NCBI GenBank assembly: GCA_002633005.1
Contig: NMRA01000173.1
Coordinates: 495,172-534,044, forward strand
From: Phoronis australis
Taxonomy: Eukaryota; Phoronida; Phoronidae
Direction of reading: 5' to 3'
DNA length: 38,873 nt
Positions 1 to 11,283 of the stretch are shown here, piece after piece. A program made the translations under genes and the position numbers. The stretch's first letter is position 1, and each line of letters begins with the position of its first letter. The notes below the pieces were generated by a model. That model was not told the origin of the DNA and did no database searches. It saw only the letters and a list, made by a program, of their open reading frames with translations.

Positions 1-1110
1 TCAACAAAATGTACAAATGTGACTTGGTACAAATGATTCAGAAGAAAGTCAACAAAATGTACAAATGTGACTTGGTACAAATGATTCAGAAGAAAGTCAA
101 CAAAATGTACAAATGTGACTTGGTACAAATGATTCAGAAGAAAGTCAACAAAATGTACAAATGTGACTTGGTACAAATGATTCAGAAGAAAGTCAACAAA
201 ATGTACAAATGTGACTTGGTACAAATGATTCAGAAGAAAGTCAACAAAATGTACAAATGTGACTTGGTACAAATGATTCAGAAGAAAGTCAACAAAATGT
301 ACAAATGTGACTTGGTACAAATGATTCAGAAGAAAGTCAACAAAATGTACAAATGTGACTTGGTACAAATGATTCAGAAGAAAGTCAACAAAATGTACAA
401 ATGTGACTTGGTACAAATGATTCAGAAGAAAGTCAACAAAATGTACAAATGTGACTTGGTACAAATGATTCAGAAGAAAGTCAACAAAATGTACAAATGT
501 GACTTGGTACAAATGATTCAGAAGAAAGTCAACAAAATGTACAAATGTGACTTGGTACAAATGATTCAGAAGAAAGTCAACAAAATGTACAAATGTGACT
601 TGGTACAAATGATTCAGAAGAAAGTCAACAAAATGTACAAATGTGACTTGGTACAAATGATTCAGAAGAAAGTCAACAAAATGTACAAATGTGACTTGGT
701 ACAAATGATTCAGAAGAAAGTCAACAAAATGTACAAATGTGACTTGGTACAAATGATTCAGAAGAAAGTCAACAAAATGTACAAATGTGACTTGGTACAA
801 ATGATTCAGAAGAAAGTCAACAAAATGTACAAATGTGACTTGGTACAAATGATTCAGAAGAAAGTCAACAAAATGTACAAATGTGACTTGGTACAAATGA
901 TTCAGAAGAAAGTCAACAAAATGTACAAATGTGACTTGGTACAAATGATTCAGAAGAAAGTCAACAAAATGTACAAATGTGACTTGGTACAAATGATTCA
1001 GAAGAAAGTCAACAAAATGTACAAATGTGACTTGGTACAAATGATTCAGAAGAAAGTCAACAAAATGTACAAATGTGACTTGGTACAAATGATTCAGAAT
1101 AAAGTCAAAA
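1..1110. repeat. 48-bp minisatellite, about 23 perfect copies
   Basis: A 48-bp unit is repeated head to tail from the window edge to about position 1110. Every copy read is identical; only the last departs (gaataaagtcaaaata at 1097-1112). Each unit holds GTACAAATG twice, so it arose from a shorter internal duplication. Because 48 is a multiple of three, one plus-strand frame stays open and reads MYKCDLVQMIQKKVNK over and over. The absence of any third-position change, and the lack of a splice or protein context, argue for a recently homogenised minisatellite rather than a coding sequence. The array runs off the left edge, so its true length is unknown. Confidence 0.95.
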
Positions 1111-3556
1111 TATTTATTGAATGGACACTCCCACATCCACATGCAATCAAAAAGAAAAAACGATCAACATTTTCATGATGCTGAAAGTCACATTTAAAAT
1201 CCACCATCCAGTTCATGTTCAACTGGGCTTCTGAAATATAATGATCTCTACCTGTCTGTATAACTCGACTTGTCAAGTTCAAGAGCAAAACTAAGATTAC
1301 TAGTGATGACTAGAACGTACACAGTCTAGCAAAGGCCACACCAGAACATTTTGTGTATAGAAAATAACGAACTGACATGAGGGTTCTCTTACATGAAAAA
1401 TGACATACGACTTAGACAGACATTTGGACACGCAGTCCCACTTCACAATTGGTGAATAAAGGTTAAACCAAGTAATTATGAGCATCACAGTCTAGAAATA
1501 TGCACAAATTATCGTTTGTAAATAACAGTTATCTGTATAATGTCAGAGGCTTAGTACATACGGTCAAGTGTAATTAAATTATTTGTCAGAAGTAGTCCTG
1601 TGGAGTCTAAGACCAAATTTCTGACTTAAGTCTTAGTCACTTCACATGAAACAGAACTAGAACAAATATTGATAACATTATTACACTTAGCACTTTACAG
1701 ATAAATAACAGGAGCCCAACAAGGAATACACAAAAAACAATTTTTTAAAATAACATAACTATTACTGGGACTAATAACATCAGATTGTGCTTAGTTTATG
1801 TAAAATGGCTGAAAGTAACACTACACTCACTAAAATAGAGATTAAAAGACCAACTTGTAATACTGTTCAAATCCATTGGATATCTCTCAACACTAACCGA
1901 CAGGTGGTAAATATGTTGAAAATTAAATAACAGAATATGTATCAACAATGATTTAAATCATCAATTAATGGTAGACTATCATATTACAGTAATACAAGTA
2001 AAAGTAGAATCCAACCGGACCACATAATTTCATCAGATTTAGGCAAAATCCCACTTGCCTGAAGAAGCCAGAGCACAACTACACCAACCACACCAGGGAA
2101 CTTTGTCCCAGTTAAGCGTGTATGGAAATTATTCACATCTGACTTACGAGTTTTATTGTTTTTAAAAAGCTTACCAACACCAAGACAATAAATAGGAGTA
2201 CCAGCTGGTATTACGACAACTTGGCTATGTATATTGTTACAGTTTAAAAGGCATTGCTATGGCCCTGATATTATGCATATTACATATTTATAACCTTCCT
2301 AAAGCAATTAACATGCAAAGTAATCAACAATGAGATGTCAAGTCATTTTATCACATAACAGTACAATGCAATTTAGCAACTGAAATGTTCACCCAAGCTG
2401 ACTTAATGACATCAAAATCACAGTACCTTCAGTGACTTATAGGAGAACAACAGTACATATAAGCAGATTACAAAAATATCATAAACTGATTTCTGGCCTT
2501 TGAATACAGAAAATACTGCCAAATATAACAAGGAGACATGGTTCAGTGAAGAAATCATTTTGTTCTTTTGACTTCAGGAATGAACCATTCTCTGTACTAG
2601 TTCACATCACACTGAATAGTAGGAATAGACATTGTGCGTGTTGAAAAAACATGCACGCTCGCACGCACGCAAGCACACGCACACACACACACACACCCCC
2701 TCCAACAAAGCTGTTCATCTGTCTCTCTCCTATGATAGTATTTATATGCACTTCAGAGTTACTGTACATAATCCAGCCTTTCACCACAAGTCTATCATCA
2801 ACACTATGGCAGCTTCAACCAACAGCCAAATTCTGCAAAATGCAAACAAAGTGTCACAAAGGCACTGATATGTGACAAACATGAATGAAGATGTGTCACA
2901 TTGACATAAATGAAGAACGCATTGTTAGCTTCTAGTGAGGTAGTAAGAGAGATCACGTGACAAAGGTACCACACAGTTTGCAAACTTAATGATTGTATTT
3001 TGATTAGATTTAAATAATAACTATAACGGAGTGTGAAATTGATTTAATAAATATACTTACTTTCAACATTTTTGATATCAAGCTGACGTCAATGAGCATG
3101 CAATTAGTAGATCAAGGATTATAGATACAATGCTAAGAACAAAGTGACCAGTTTACAGAATTAACTGACAAAAAAGTGAAGACATTAGACTGATGGTGAA
3201 GCTACTGCATAGGGTGCTTCTTACAGCAGTGTGTCAACACAAGACTATCCAGACAATTACTTTGGAGTATAAAATTACCAAAAGGAAGTAAAACAATTCA
3301 GAGGGCAGTAGGCCAGGCACACATGACAAGCAGGCGGTGTGAGAGGAGCAGGTCAGTTTATCTCCCATTTAGGTTGGATGCTTCTTTACCTAAAACGACT
3401 AGTCTACATAAGTGATAAAAGAAGCTATCTTAAAATTTTTAACTTGTAATTTCCAAGCCATAACTAACTTCGCAGTACAGAGCTGAGAACATTTGATGAT
3501 ACTTTCTATGATAAGCCACATTGCAAAGTTCAAAGTTCAACTTGTAACGTACCTTT
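1111..3556. other. No gene seen; 3' flank of the LDLR-A gene
   Basis: AT-rich, CpG-poor sequence without a convincing exon. It lies downstream of the stop codon of the minus-strand LDLR-A gene and may hold its 3' untranslated region, but I see no single convincing polyadenylation signal. Minus-strand AATAAA occurs at 2152-2157 and 1113-1118, both far from the stop. The only structured element is a CA-rich microsatellite near 2651-2700. Confidence 0.5.
2651..2700. repeat. CA-rich microsatellite
   Basis: An alternating GCAC/CA tract followed by a short C run. The short His/Thr-rich open frames over it are by-products of the dinucleotide repeat. Confidence 0.85.
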
Positions 3557-3771
3557 TTAAGGATGTGTAGCTTCATAGTAAGTTGGAGGCTGAGACTCAG
3601 GGACCTCTGTTGGTTGCCCTTCACTCTGAGTTGTAGGTGGGCCAGAAATGAGGGGATATGTCGCTGGAGATGTGTTGACCCCATGTGACATTTCAAGGCT
3701 ATGCGACTGATTCTCAGCATTTGCTTTGGCAGCACGGCGGGCAAGATTAGCGGCACAAGTTTCATTTAACA
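3557..3771 (-). CDS. Exon: cytoplasmic tail with YPLI and PPTY, stop
   Basis: 215 nt, acceptor TTTTGTTTTAG at 3772-3782. The terminal A of the previous exon plus TG restores an ATG (Met) codon. The tail is rich in Ala, Pro, Thr and Gln and ends in [10 protein letters not shown] followed by TAA. PPxY near a C-terminus is known in LDLRAD3/4, NDFIP and related NEDD4-recruiting membrane proteins; that role is inferred here. Confidence 0.8.
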
Positions 3772-4739
3772 CTAAAACAAAACATTTGATAGAAACTGAC
3801 TCAAAATCTGAAATACTTGATTTGTTCCAGCACTAAACCATTGGAAGGACAAAGGGGTTCTAAGCTTCAACAAAACTATTGACTATTTAACAGGCGTGTG
3901 AAGGACAAAGGGGTTCTAAGCTTCAACAAATCTACTGACTACTTAACAGGCGTGTGAATGACGAATAAAACAGAATTCACAATACTTTATTGGACTGTGA
4001 TACACTGACGTTTTGAGAATGGCTGATGCATGATATGCTCTGTTGGATGACTGGCTGTTCCTTGCCACTGGCCAAATGTATGAGTGCAACATCGCTGCTC
4101 ACTCTAGACAAAATATTTCTACTGTGTATTTATTTTCATGATTAAAATATTAAAATTGAGATTTAGAAAGTGACTGAATGGATGGAGAATTCTGCTCCCG
4201 TCAATTTCACTACATAACACTACATTACACTACATAACACAACATTACACTACATAACACAACATTACACTACATAACACATTACACTATAATACAGTAC
4301 ATAACACAACATTACACTACATTACACTATATTACACTACATCAGACTTAGACCAAAATTAAAACATAGAGATTTCAAAAGAGATATTCAAATCAAATTT
4401 CTTTTTTCATTTTTAACTTGATACTGCCAAAAACCCGAGTTTAATTTAGTAGAATTCAGCTCTTAATATTTATCAGTATAGAGAAGCAATTGTACCTTGC
4501 ACCACAGTGAAGTATATGCCATCATGGCAAAACGTTGATTTCCAAGAAAAACTTTAAAAATAATCCAGAAAAGGTGACTGCCTGTACAGATCATTTTCAT
4601 ACAATTGCAAAAGATCTCTCTACTAGTTGCAGTACTCACTGTCATACTTCAGAACAATTACTTAACAGATAAGGGTGGTTGAAAAAGGAGGCATATTTGA
4701 GACACCTTTCCAACGGTTTTGTTCACTGAAATATATCTG

Positions 4740-4771
<32 letters not shown>

Positions 4772-7700
4772 TGCCTGTGTTTGTGTCCATAGTAGACAAC
4801 AAAACTTCACTAAAACATCAATAACGACACAAAACCACTATTAATACTGTCTTGTACCACACACTCCGTCATAAGCAAAAGTTAAGGCTTATGTTGCCGC
4901 ACAATTTTGTACATAGTATCAATTTGAAACTTTACTTTTCCCATTCACAAGTGAATTTCTCCTGTTCAGACTGATCCAAAAACCACAAAACTTCCATAAC
5001 CATGGACCTGTGAGCAGTAGCCAGGTTAAGTAGTCATTTTTGAGTGTGACCATATTTGGACACTCTGATGGTGATCTCGTATCTCATAGTCTAATTTTAA
5101 CATTAACTGCACAATGTGGCTCCTTGTTTGAATGCACCAAATTTCTTATTCATCAACCAACTTCAGGATTTCACTTACTATCTTGCTCACTCTTCCTCAG
5201 TTGACGGTTCATCCGCGACCTTCTGACCCGGAATACAATATACATCACCAACAACACGATTGCACACAACACTCCAATGCTGGTACCAACAATCTTTGGA
5301 ATGGAGAAGTCTAGCTTGCCATCACCATCAAATGAGTCATGAAGATCGTCATCATCATCATCATCCTTGTCAGCACTCTCGCTGTCACTATCTATAAAAA
5401 AATTACTATAAGCAAGAGCAAAGTGGAGCGTTGAAATGTGCAACTGGACCGCAAATGAAAAGCTTCTAGGGGTGTTCATAAGTATCATAAAAATGACAAT
5501 CATATGGAGCAATATATGTCGGACGATTCTGAAAATGGGAAAGTGTCGACGTATTCTGGATAGAAAATTTCATGAAAATCTATTAAAGAACTCCGAAGAT
5601 TACAGATGTGAACGTGAAAAGCCAAATCGTCAGTAGGAGGTGTAACAGTTGTCGGGTCTATCCATCTGTTGCCAAGTTCATACGAATATGCTTGTCAAAC
5701 TTCCAAAAGATCTTGCAAGGGCATTTAGGAGATAAAGCCGCAGATGTAAAAAAATGTTACTAGGGGGCACCACAGCATTTGGACCATCTGAAAATCTATG
5801 TCGGTCCTGCCTGTCAACAATTCTCTGAGGGTTTAGCTCATACAGAGGCAGACGACTCAAAGTAATATAATAAAGATTTCCACTAGGTGACGCAGAATAT
5901 GTCGAATCCATCCCCAGATGGACAGTGCCATAAAAATGTCAAGAACACTACAGATACAGAGGTATTCAGAATTGTACAAAAGTTGTGGGCAGCCACTGGC
6001 TCATTTATTGGATAACATGCCGTACTTCCACTAAGGAGATACATACGTGGTACTTCTACTAAGGAGATACATACGTGGTACTTCTACTAAGGAGATACAT
6101 ACGTGGTACTTCCACTAAGGAGATACATACGCGCATGCATATAAAATTGCCACGAGGGGAAATCACAGTACTCAGACTCATCCATAAATCAATGTCCGCC
6201 ATTGCCTTCTCATCATGAACACATATGCTAAGTTATTAAAATGATCCTTTGAGTGGTTTGGCAGATTACAGGTTGGACACCAACAAATGGACTCGAAAAA
6301 ACCCAAAAACAGAGGCAAATATAAATGAACTCAAATTGCCACTAGGGGGCACATCGGTAATCAGATTAGTCTGAAACTCAACACCATCTGTTTTCAGCTC
6401 CATAGGAACACATCTGTCAAATTTCATGAAGCTCATGTTACCTGTTGAGAAGATATAGCTGTAGACATAAAAAAACAACAAAAATTGCTATTAAGAAGCA
6501 CCAAGGTAGTCGACCCCATCCAAAAATCAACATCAGCTGCTGTCTTCTCGTTAAAAACACATCTACCAATTTTCACAATGAACACATGTACCAAATCTCA
6601 TTAAGATCCGGCAAGAAGTTCAGGAGATACAGCAGAAGATGCCAGATGCTCAGAGATGACGGCAATATGCACCAGTTATGTGGGCGCATAATAAAAGGAA
6701 ACCTGCATAGTTATTCTTTTTCGAATGACTTTCGTCATACCATAAATATGTAATAGACAATGCATCAGTCCATGTGTGTCAATGTACCACAAGTTGACCT
6801 ATACTACTTCTAAAATAAAGCAATTTTATGTAAAAAATTGTATTGCTCTGTTGTATCTTTTCATGCTATAAACAGTCCCACTAAATAAGATTGGTCCTAA
6901 CCCAGCTTGTCAAGGTAAACGGTGTGGTTTGGAAAATTGAACTAGACCGTATTTATCCACCTTGGCAGAGTCGTGCTCGCTCACGATCAAAGGGATGCCG
7001 CCAAGCTGCTCTATTCATCGAGTCACGAGCGACGATAATTGGCTTCGCTCATGCGGATATGATCAGCTGATTACAATCTAGCTGGAAGACTGTACGTTTT
7101 ATTGAGAGAGTTTTACGTAGTTTTTACTGTAATTTTTAAAAAGAGGAGCGAAAACAAATATTATTACAACTTTGAAGTTTTCAAATCGGCCCAGGATAAG
7201 AGAGTTTGCAACACAGCAACACTCACGATATACTTTCATTCGGCGCGCACAAATACAAAAATATAGGACCCAAGTTATTTAGATTTTGGAACACATGCAT
7301 TGCAATATTCAAAATACGTTTATTATGAATCTTACAAGCTGTAAAACGACGTTGTTTAATTTCATTCTGCTCATTCATTGTCATCCGACAAATCGGCAAT
7401 TTCCGAGATGTGATCTGCGGCGTGCGCGTATGTGTACAAAACACGTGATTGTTATGTTCTTGAAGTACGAAAATTAAGAAACTTTAGCATGCCGTTATTA
7501 TTGACAGGGACACGATAAAACGAATTTGGATTTTGACTATAGTCTAAAAACAGCGAGCTGGCTGACCACTGCGTCAGTGTCTCCGTTAGACCCAGAAATT
7601 TCACACAGCCCGGGTAGTTCTCGTCCCCAACATGCAGATCGAGCCTTGGACTATTAATAGTAATACTCCACGGTAGAGCTAACGACCGTCGGCTTGTGCA

Positions 7701-9377
7701 CACAAAATCTGTGAGTTAACCAGCACTCACCTTGCACGTTGCAGCTGTTTAAGTGAAAAACAATCTAGTAAACGCCATTTTCTTGCATAATCCTCCGCCT
7801 TTTGTCACAAAAAAGTCTGTCGTCAATGACCTGCACACACACGCTTACTCACTCTCATACTCAGACGAACTTCAAAACAAACTTCACGTGACAACAACAT
7901 GTGTGTTCATCCAGAGATTTTTCTCGTGTTGTGTGGTACGATATAGCGCAGATTTGGACTTAATCGCAATTAATCTGGACTCCACATGAACTTTAAAATT
8001 TGTAAAACATAAGGAAGATTTCAGGTAATTTGTTGAGTCGAAACTATATTTTTATTCGAGAGTTAAAGTTTTCCTATTGACAATCGTGATTGAGCGACGC
8101 GATCAGTCGGCAAGTTTTCGCCCTGTGATGAGCACAATTTTTTGAAAAATTATCGTAATTTAACAACGGAAATTGATAGCAATGCACCACAATTTTGTAG
8201 AAAGACTGTCACAGAGCGTAAATTTGATGAATCCTAGCTTCCGATTTTACCCATTTGGGAAACCGGGTTTCATCTGCCGTAGGCTACAATGAGCGTCCCC
8301 TCCCTGTGAAATGAATTTTTCTAAGCGTTTATTAGAGCCAATATACAGCTTTCCACCAAGGCTAGGTGATGCTATTACATTTTTCTTTGTTGCATGAGTA
8401 ACTGGTCTTGGCTAATTATCATTTTATGGCCTGGTCATCCATTCAGCCAAAAGTAGTTCTAGAAGTGGCTTATCAGCCAATTATTCACGCATGCTGACTC
8501 ACAATAGAAGCCTGATAAGAGTGAAGGTGGATAAATGCAGTGTTCCTACAGTTTCTTGTGGTAGTGGATGTGTTCACGACATGTACACCCCAGTTTGAAC
8601 TCCAAATGTACCAGAATTCTCCTTCTCAGCAAAATGTGTCATATAATGACATATAATTGTAGTTGCTAGTGTCCACTGACATAAAATGTATTCAAAAGCA
8701 CTTTGACTTCAAATATTGTCCCTAATGAATAAAATGTATACCAAAAAAGGTAATATAGACTTTTCACACAAAGCAAGATTTTGTAAATTTGACACCCACT
8801 TAGCTCCATGTCAAAAATGTAGTGAGAACACAGTCACAGGTATTGATGTAGTGAGAACACAGTCACAGGTATTGATGTAGTGAGAACACAGTCACAGGTA
8901 TTGATGTAGTGAGAACACAGTCACAGGTATTGATGTAGTGAGAACACAGTCACAGGTATTGATGTAGTGANGAGAACACAGTCACAGGTATTGATGCAGT
9001 GAGAACACAGTCACAGGTATTGATGCAGTGAGAACACAGTCACAGGTATTGATGCAGTGAGAACACAGTCACAGGTATTGATGCAGTGAGAACACAGTCA
9101 CAGGTATTGATGCAGTGAGAACACAGTCACAGGTATTGATGCAGTGAGAACACAGTCACAGGTATTGATGTAGTGAGAACACAGTCACAGGTATTGCTTA
9201 GAACATTGTTTTCTCCGAAATAGCGAAGCACTGACTAACCTGGACAATCCTTCTCATCTGAGCCATCTGTACAGTCTTCGTGACCATCACATGTGAATGA
9301 GGCGGGGATACATATCTTGAGACGCTCACATTCAAATTGATTGGGTGAACAAACTGACATATCATGAGTGGATGGTC
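3557..9377 (-). CDS. LDLR class A domain, single-pass membrane protein (5' end missing)
   Basis: Join of 9240-9377, 5179-5391 and 3557-3771 on the minus strand; all junctions are phase 1 and GT-AG, giving 188 residues up to a TAA stop. Residues 10-45 are a complete LDLR class A module: six Cys at 10, 17, 23, 30, 36 and 45, and the calcium-site run CDGHEDC..DGSDE. Residues 47-74 are acidic, with seven consecutive Asp at 56-62. Residues 80-100 are a hydrophobic transmembrane helix followed by a basic stop-transfer (RVRRSR). The cytoplasmic tail of about 88 residues carries YPLI (156-159), a possible YxxPhi sorting signal, and PPTY (179-182), a motif that binds WW domains of NEDD4-type ligases. 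The layout recalls LDLRAD3/LDLRAD4-type proteins, but I do not recognise a specific orthologue. The signal peptide and any further modules lie upstream and were not found. Confidence 0.8.
3845..3956. repeat. 56-bp tandem duplication
   Basis: Two adjacent copies (3845-3900 and 3901-3956) beginning AAGGACAAAGGGGTTCTAAG, differing at a few positions. They lie in the intron between the tail exon and the transmembrane exon. Confidence 0.9.
4208..4342. repeat. ACATTACACT-type short tandem repeat
   Basis: Imperfect 10-bp units alternating CTACATAACA and CTACATTACA over about 135 bases, intronic. Confidence 0.9.
4737..4781. repeat. TG / GCGT microsatellite
   Basis: A (TG)n run passing into (GCGT)n, intronic. 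Confidence 0.9.
5179..5391 (-). CDS. Exon: acidic juxtamembrane segment and transmembrane helix
   Basis: 213 nt, phase 1 on both sides. Acceptor TTTTTATAG, donor A|GTAAGT. It encodes a Ser/Asp-rich stretch with seven Asp from GAT/GAC repeats, then [20 protein letters not shown] as the membrane span, then [10 protein letters not shown]. The G at the end of the LDLR-A exon completes a GAT (Asp) codon here, which supports direct splicing of the two exons. Confidence 0.85.
6023..6134. repeat. 28-bp minisatellite, 4 copies
   Basis: Four contiguous units starting TACTTCYACTAAGGAGATAC. The array sits inside the modular repeat block and may derive from its GGAGATA segment. Confidence 0.9.
6339..6352 (+). 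promoter_or_regulatory. CTCF-like consensus site
   Basis: CCACTAGGGGGCAC matches the CTCF core CCASYAGRKGGCRS at every position. Related but weaker sites occur at the start of the neighbouring repeat modules (near 5757 and 5880). CTCF is widely conserved in bilaterians; occupancy here is not known. Confidence 0.35.
6947..8345. mobile_element. CpG-rich dispersed repeat, copy 1
   Basis: A CpG-rich block inside an otherwise CpG-poor intron. From about 7830 to 8345 it matches, in order and on the same strand, the sequence at about 32545-33118. Shared words include CATGTGTGTTC, TAGCGCAGATTTGGACTTAA, GATAGCAATGCACCAC, AAATTTGATGAATCCTA and TTTTTCTAAGCG. It starts near ACCGTATTTATCC, while the other copy ends near GCGAATACGGT, a possible ACCGTATT terminal inverted repeat. 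No intact ORF, so it is non-autonomous or decayed. Confidence 0.6.
8819..9195. repeat. 29-bp minisatellite, 13 copies
   Basis: Contiguous units reading GTAGTGAGAACACAGTCACA plus nine more bases. Two subtypes differ by one base (GTAG and GCAG) and are grouped along the array. One unit near 8971 carries an ambiguous N and an extra base. The array ends about 45 bases from the splice donor of the LDLR-A exon, within the downstream intron. Confidence 0.95.
9240..9377 (-). CDS. Exon: LDLR class A repeat
   Basis: 138 nt, phase 1 on both sides, the classic arrangement for a shuffled LDLR-A exon. The acceptor is a pyrimidine-rich tract ending in TTTTCAG; the donor is G|GTTAGT. All six cysteines and the acidic SDE motif are present. 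The frame stays open upstream to about 9597, but that stretch reads through a typical polypyrimidine tract and is better taken as intron. The donor lies only about 45 bases from the 29-bp minisatellite at 8819-9195. Confidence 0.85.
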
Positions 9378-9700
9378 CTGAAAATGAGAAAACATCAACG
9401 GAAAAGTTAAGGAAGAAAATGAAGGAGGCAATGGAAAAGAATATACCTGGTTGAAAATTGCCAAGAAAGATGGAGAACTCAATCATTTTATGCTGCTTTA
9501 CTCTTGGAAAAACATGGATACTAGACTCTTCTGAGTTAATGCCCAAGGGGCTTAAACTGGAAAACTTGAAAATCATAGCCAAGTGTGAAAACAACAAATT
9601 TTTAGCTTGAGGTCAATTTAGGTATAATCCCAGGGTGCTCTATTTATGTCGTACTTCGTGTTCAAGAGTGAAATAAAACATCAGTGGAGACTTTGGCTTT

Positions 9701-9773
9701 TGAAAAAAGAACTGTGTTCATGAGAAAAGAACTGTGTTCATGCAAAAAGAACTGTGTTCATGAAAAAAGAACA
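9701..9773. repeat. 20-bp tandem repeat
   Basis: Three full and one partial copy of TGAAAAAAGAACTGTGTTCA, with one variable base. Confidence 0.9.
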
Positions 9774-10200
9774 CAGCTGACAAAAAAACACCCAGGAGTA
9801 ATGAGGAAGGATGACTCTGGAACTGTGAATGACTGACAAGTCACGCAGACATTTTGGATGTAACAATAACTCTGTTCACTTGCTGGCTTAAACACTAAAT
9901 GTTTTCACAAGAATTTTTGTGCTAATGCTTTGCCAGCAGTTTCAGTTACCCCAAAAACTAAACAGTATTCGTTAGCAGCTTTGTAACAAGACTGGCATCT
10001 TCAAAGGACACACATGCATGGGGGAGCTGACTGTCTGACTGTTCAGGTTACTGCACAGGATGACTGCTTCAATATTAATTCTCACTTTCTCAGTCATGTG
10101 AAAAATGCTGCGAATATGACCCTCTGTTGACATCACGTCTTTCTGCTGAAATGCTAGCATTTTCAGGACTTAAGAATTTGTAGTGTTTTTGCCACTCTTG

Positions 10201-10245
10201 TGAATTTAGGTCACTTGAATCTAGGTCACTTGAATCTAGGTCACT
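10201..10245. repeat. 15-bp tandem repeat, 3 copies
   Basis: Three copies of TGAATYTAGGTCACT. In the minus strand they translate to repeated SDLDS, which inflates a spurious ORF. Confidence 0.85.
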
Positions 10246-11283
10246 TACTATCAGTCGATAATGGAGTGCTACCACTTGTTCTTGGAGCTGAAATGCAACA
10301 TAGACAATGATGATAATCCTGCATATCTCAAACCTTAAAGCAGACATCAGCCTGTATTACATCAGAAGGTGAAATTAACGGTTCGTTTTAGAGCATTTGC
10401 CACTTCAACCGTCTGATTTCAACGAGTTCCTCCAGGAAGACAAGTGGTTGTTACTTATTAGTACTTAAGATGATGCTCAATGAGTTGATGCACAACCAAC
10501 ACACAGAGATAATTCAAGCTTCTAAGCCTGGTCATAAACACTAATAAATAATTATTAGAATTCATAACAAACCCAAAATTTACCTTTAAGTTGACTAAGA
10601 AAGAAGTGGGACCAATTTCTGCTGTTTCATTTGGATGTTGTATTGAAGTGTGCCAGATTGTTCGAAGCAAAGGTTATAATACTGATAGAGTAATTGCTGT
10701 CTGACAACTTTTTAAAAAATGTTTACGAGTGGTTTGTCAGCTTTCTGGATTTCGGAATTATAGTTGCGACAAACGGTTTGTCAATCATAACCTTGTCACC
10801 TTCACGGAAATCCTTGGCATTGTTTGGTTGTTAGTATTAGTGTTTTTCAGATGATAAAATGTAAGACGTTTGGATTTCTACTTTGCACTACAGTGATTCG
10901 CTCATGTAATATCAAAAAATCATGTCACTCAGAATTATTAACCAGTCGTTCCAGTTCATGTGAGAAAAAGCAAAATGATATTAAACTTGAAGAAAACAGA
11001 CAGTAATAGTACTTTTGGGATTTCATGTTGAACATTTATATCAAACGAAATATGGTTATGTTCGTGATACCATCATCATGCTATCAACTTACAGTTCTTT
11101 GCAAAATTTTACAAAATGTACATGGTGACGCGACTTAATTCATAACAGATTGATAAAAAGTCTAAACTCATATTCTAAAGGATTTCTTCGTTCAGATATT
11201 CAGACATACATACATATGTATTATATAAATATATAGTACTTTTAACATAGTGGTAAACTCTGCAGTTTTGTAGATATTTGGTT

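Larger units (their letters stand above)
5640..6700. repeat. Diverged modular repeat (about 150-bp modules)
   Basis: The block holds about five diverged modules. Each opens with a GCCACTAGGGGGCAC-like core (near 5757, 5880, 6155, 6337 and 6486). It continues with ATCCATAAATCAA-like text, then an AACACATCT..CAAATTTCATGAAG segment, and closes with GAGATATAGC..GACATAAAA. The last module ends in TTATGTGGGCGCATAA at 6676-6691. Similar words recur near 36.0-36.18 kb, so this is a dispersed family rather than a local duplication. I cannot assign it to a named superfamily. Confidence 0.6.
9378..11283. other. No gene supported; upstream side of the LDLR-A exon
   Basis: This stretch should hold intron, and perhaps the 5' exons, of the LDLR-A gene. 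I found no second LDLR-A module and no signal-peptide exon with the required phase-1 donor. It contains a 20-bp repeat (9701-9773) and a 15-bp repeat (10201-10245). Confidence 0.4.

Noticed and set aside
9-1178. A 389-residue open frame of repeated MYKCDLVQMIQKKVNK
   Set aside because: It is an automatic result of a 48-bp tandem unit without stops. Silent positions do not vary and nothing else supports coding.
8819-9195. CRISPR-like direct repeats of 29 bp
   Set aside because: The units are contiguous with no spacers, and the sequence is an animal intron.
9378-9597. Upstream extension of the LDLR-A exon frame, with a hydrophobic stretch resembling a signal peptide
   Set aside because: The hydrophobic residues come from the polypyrimidine tract before a strong TTTTCAG acceptor.
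10090-10347. Minus-strand frame starting MSALRFEICRIIIIVYVAF, a possible signal peptide for the LDLR-A gene
   Set aside because: Its only strong donor (ATA|GTAAGT) is phase 0, but the LDLR-A exon needs phase 1. The rest of the frame is inflated by a 15-bp repeat.
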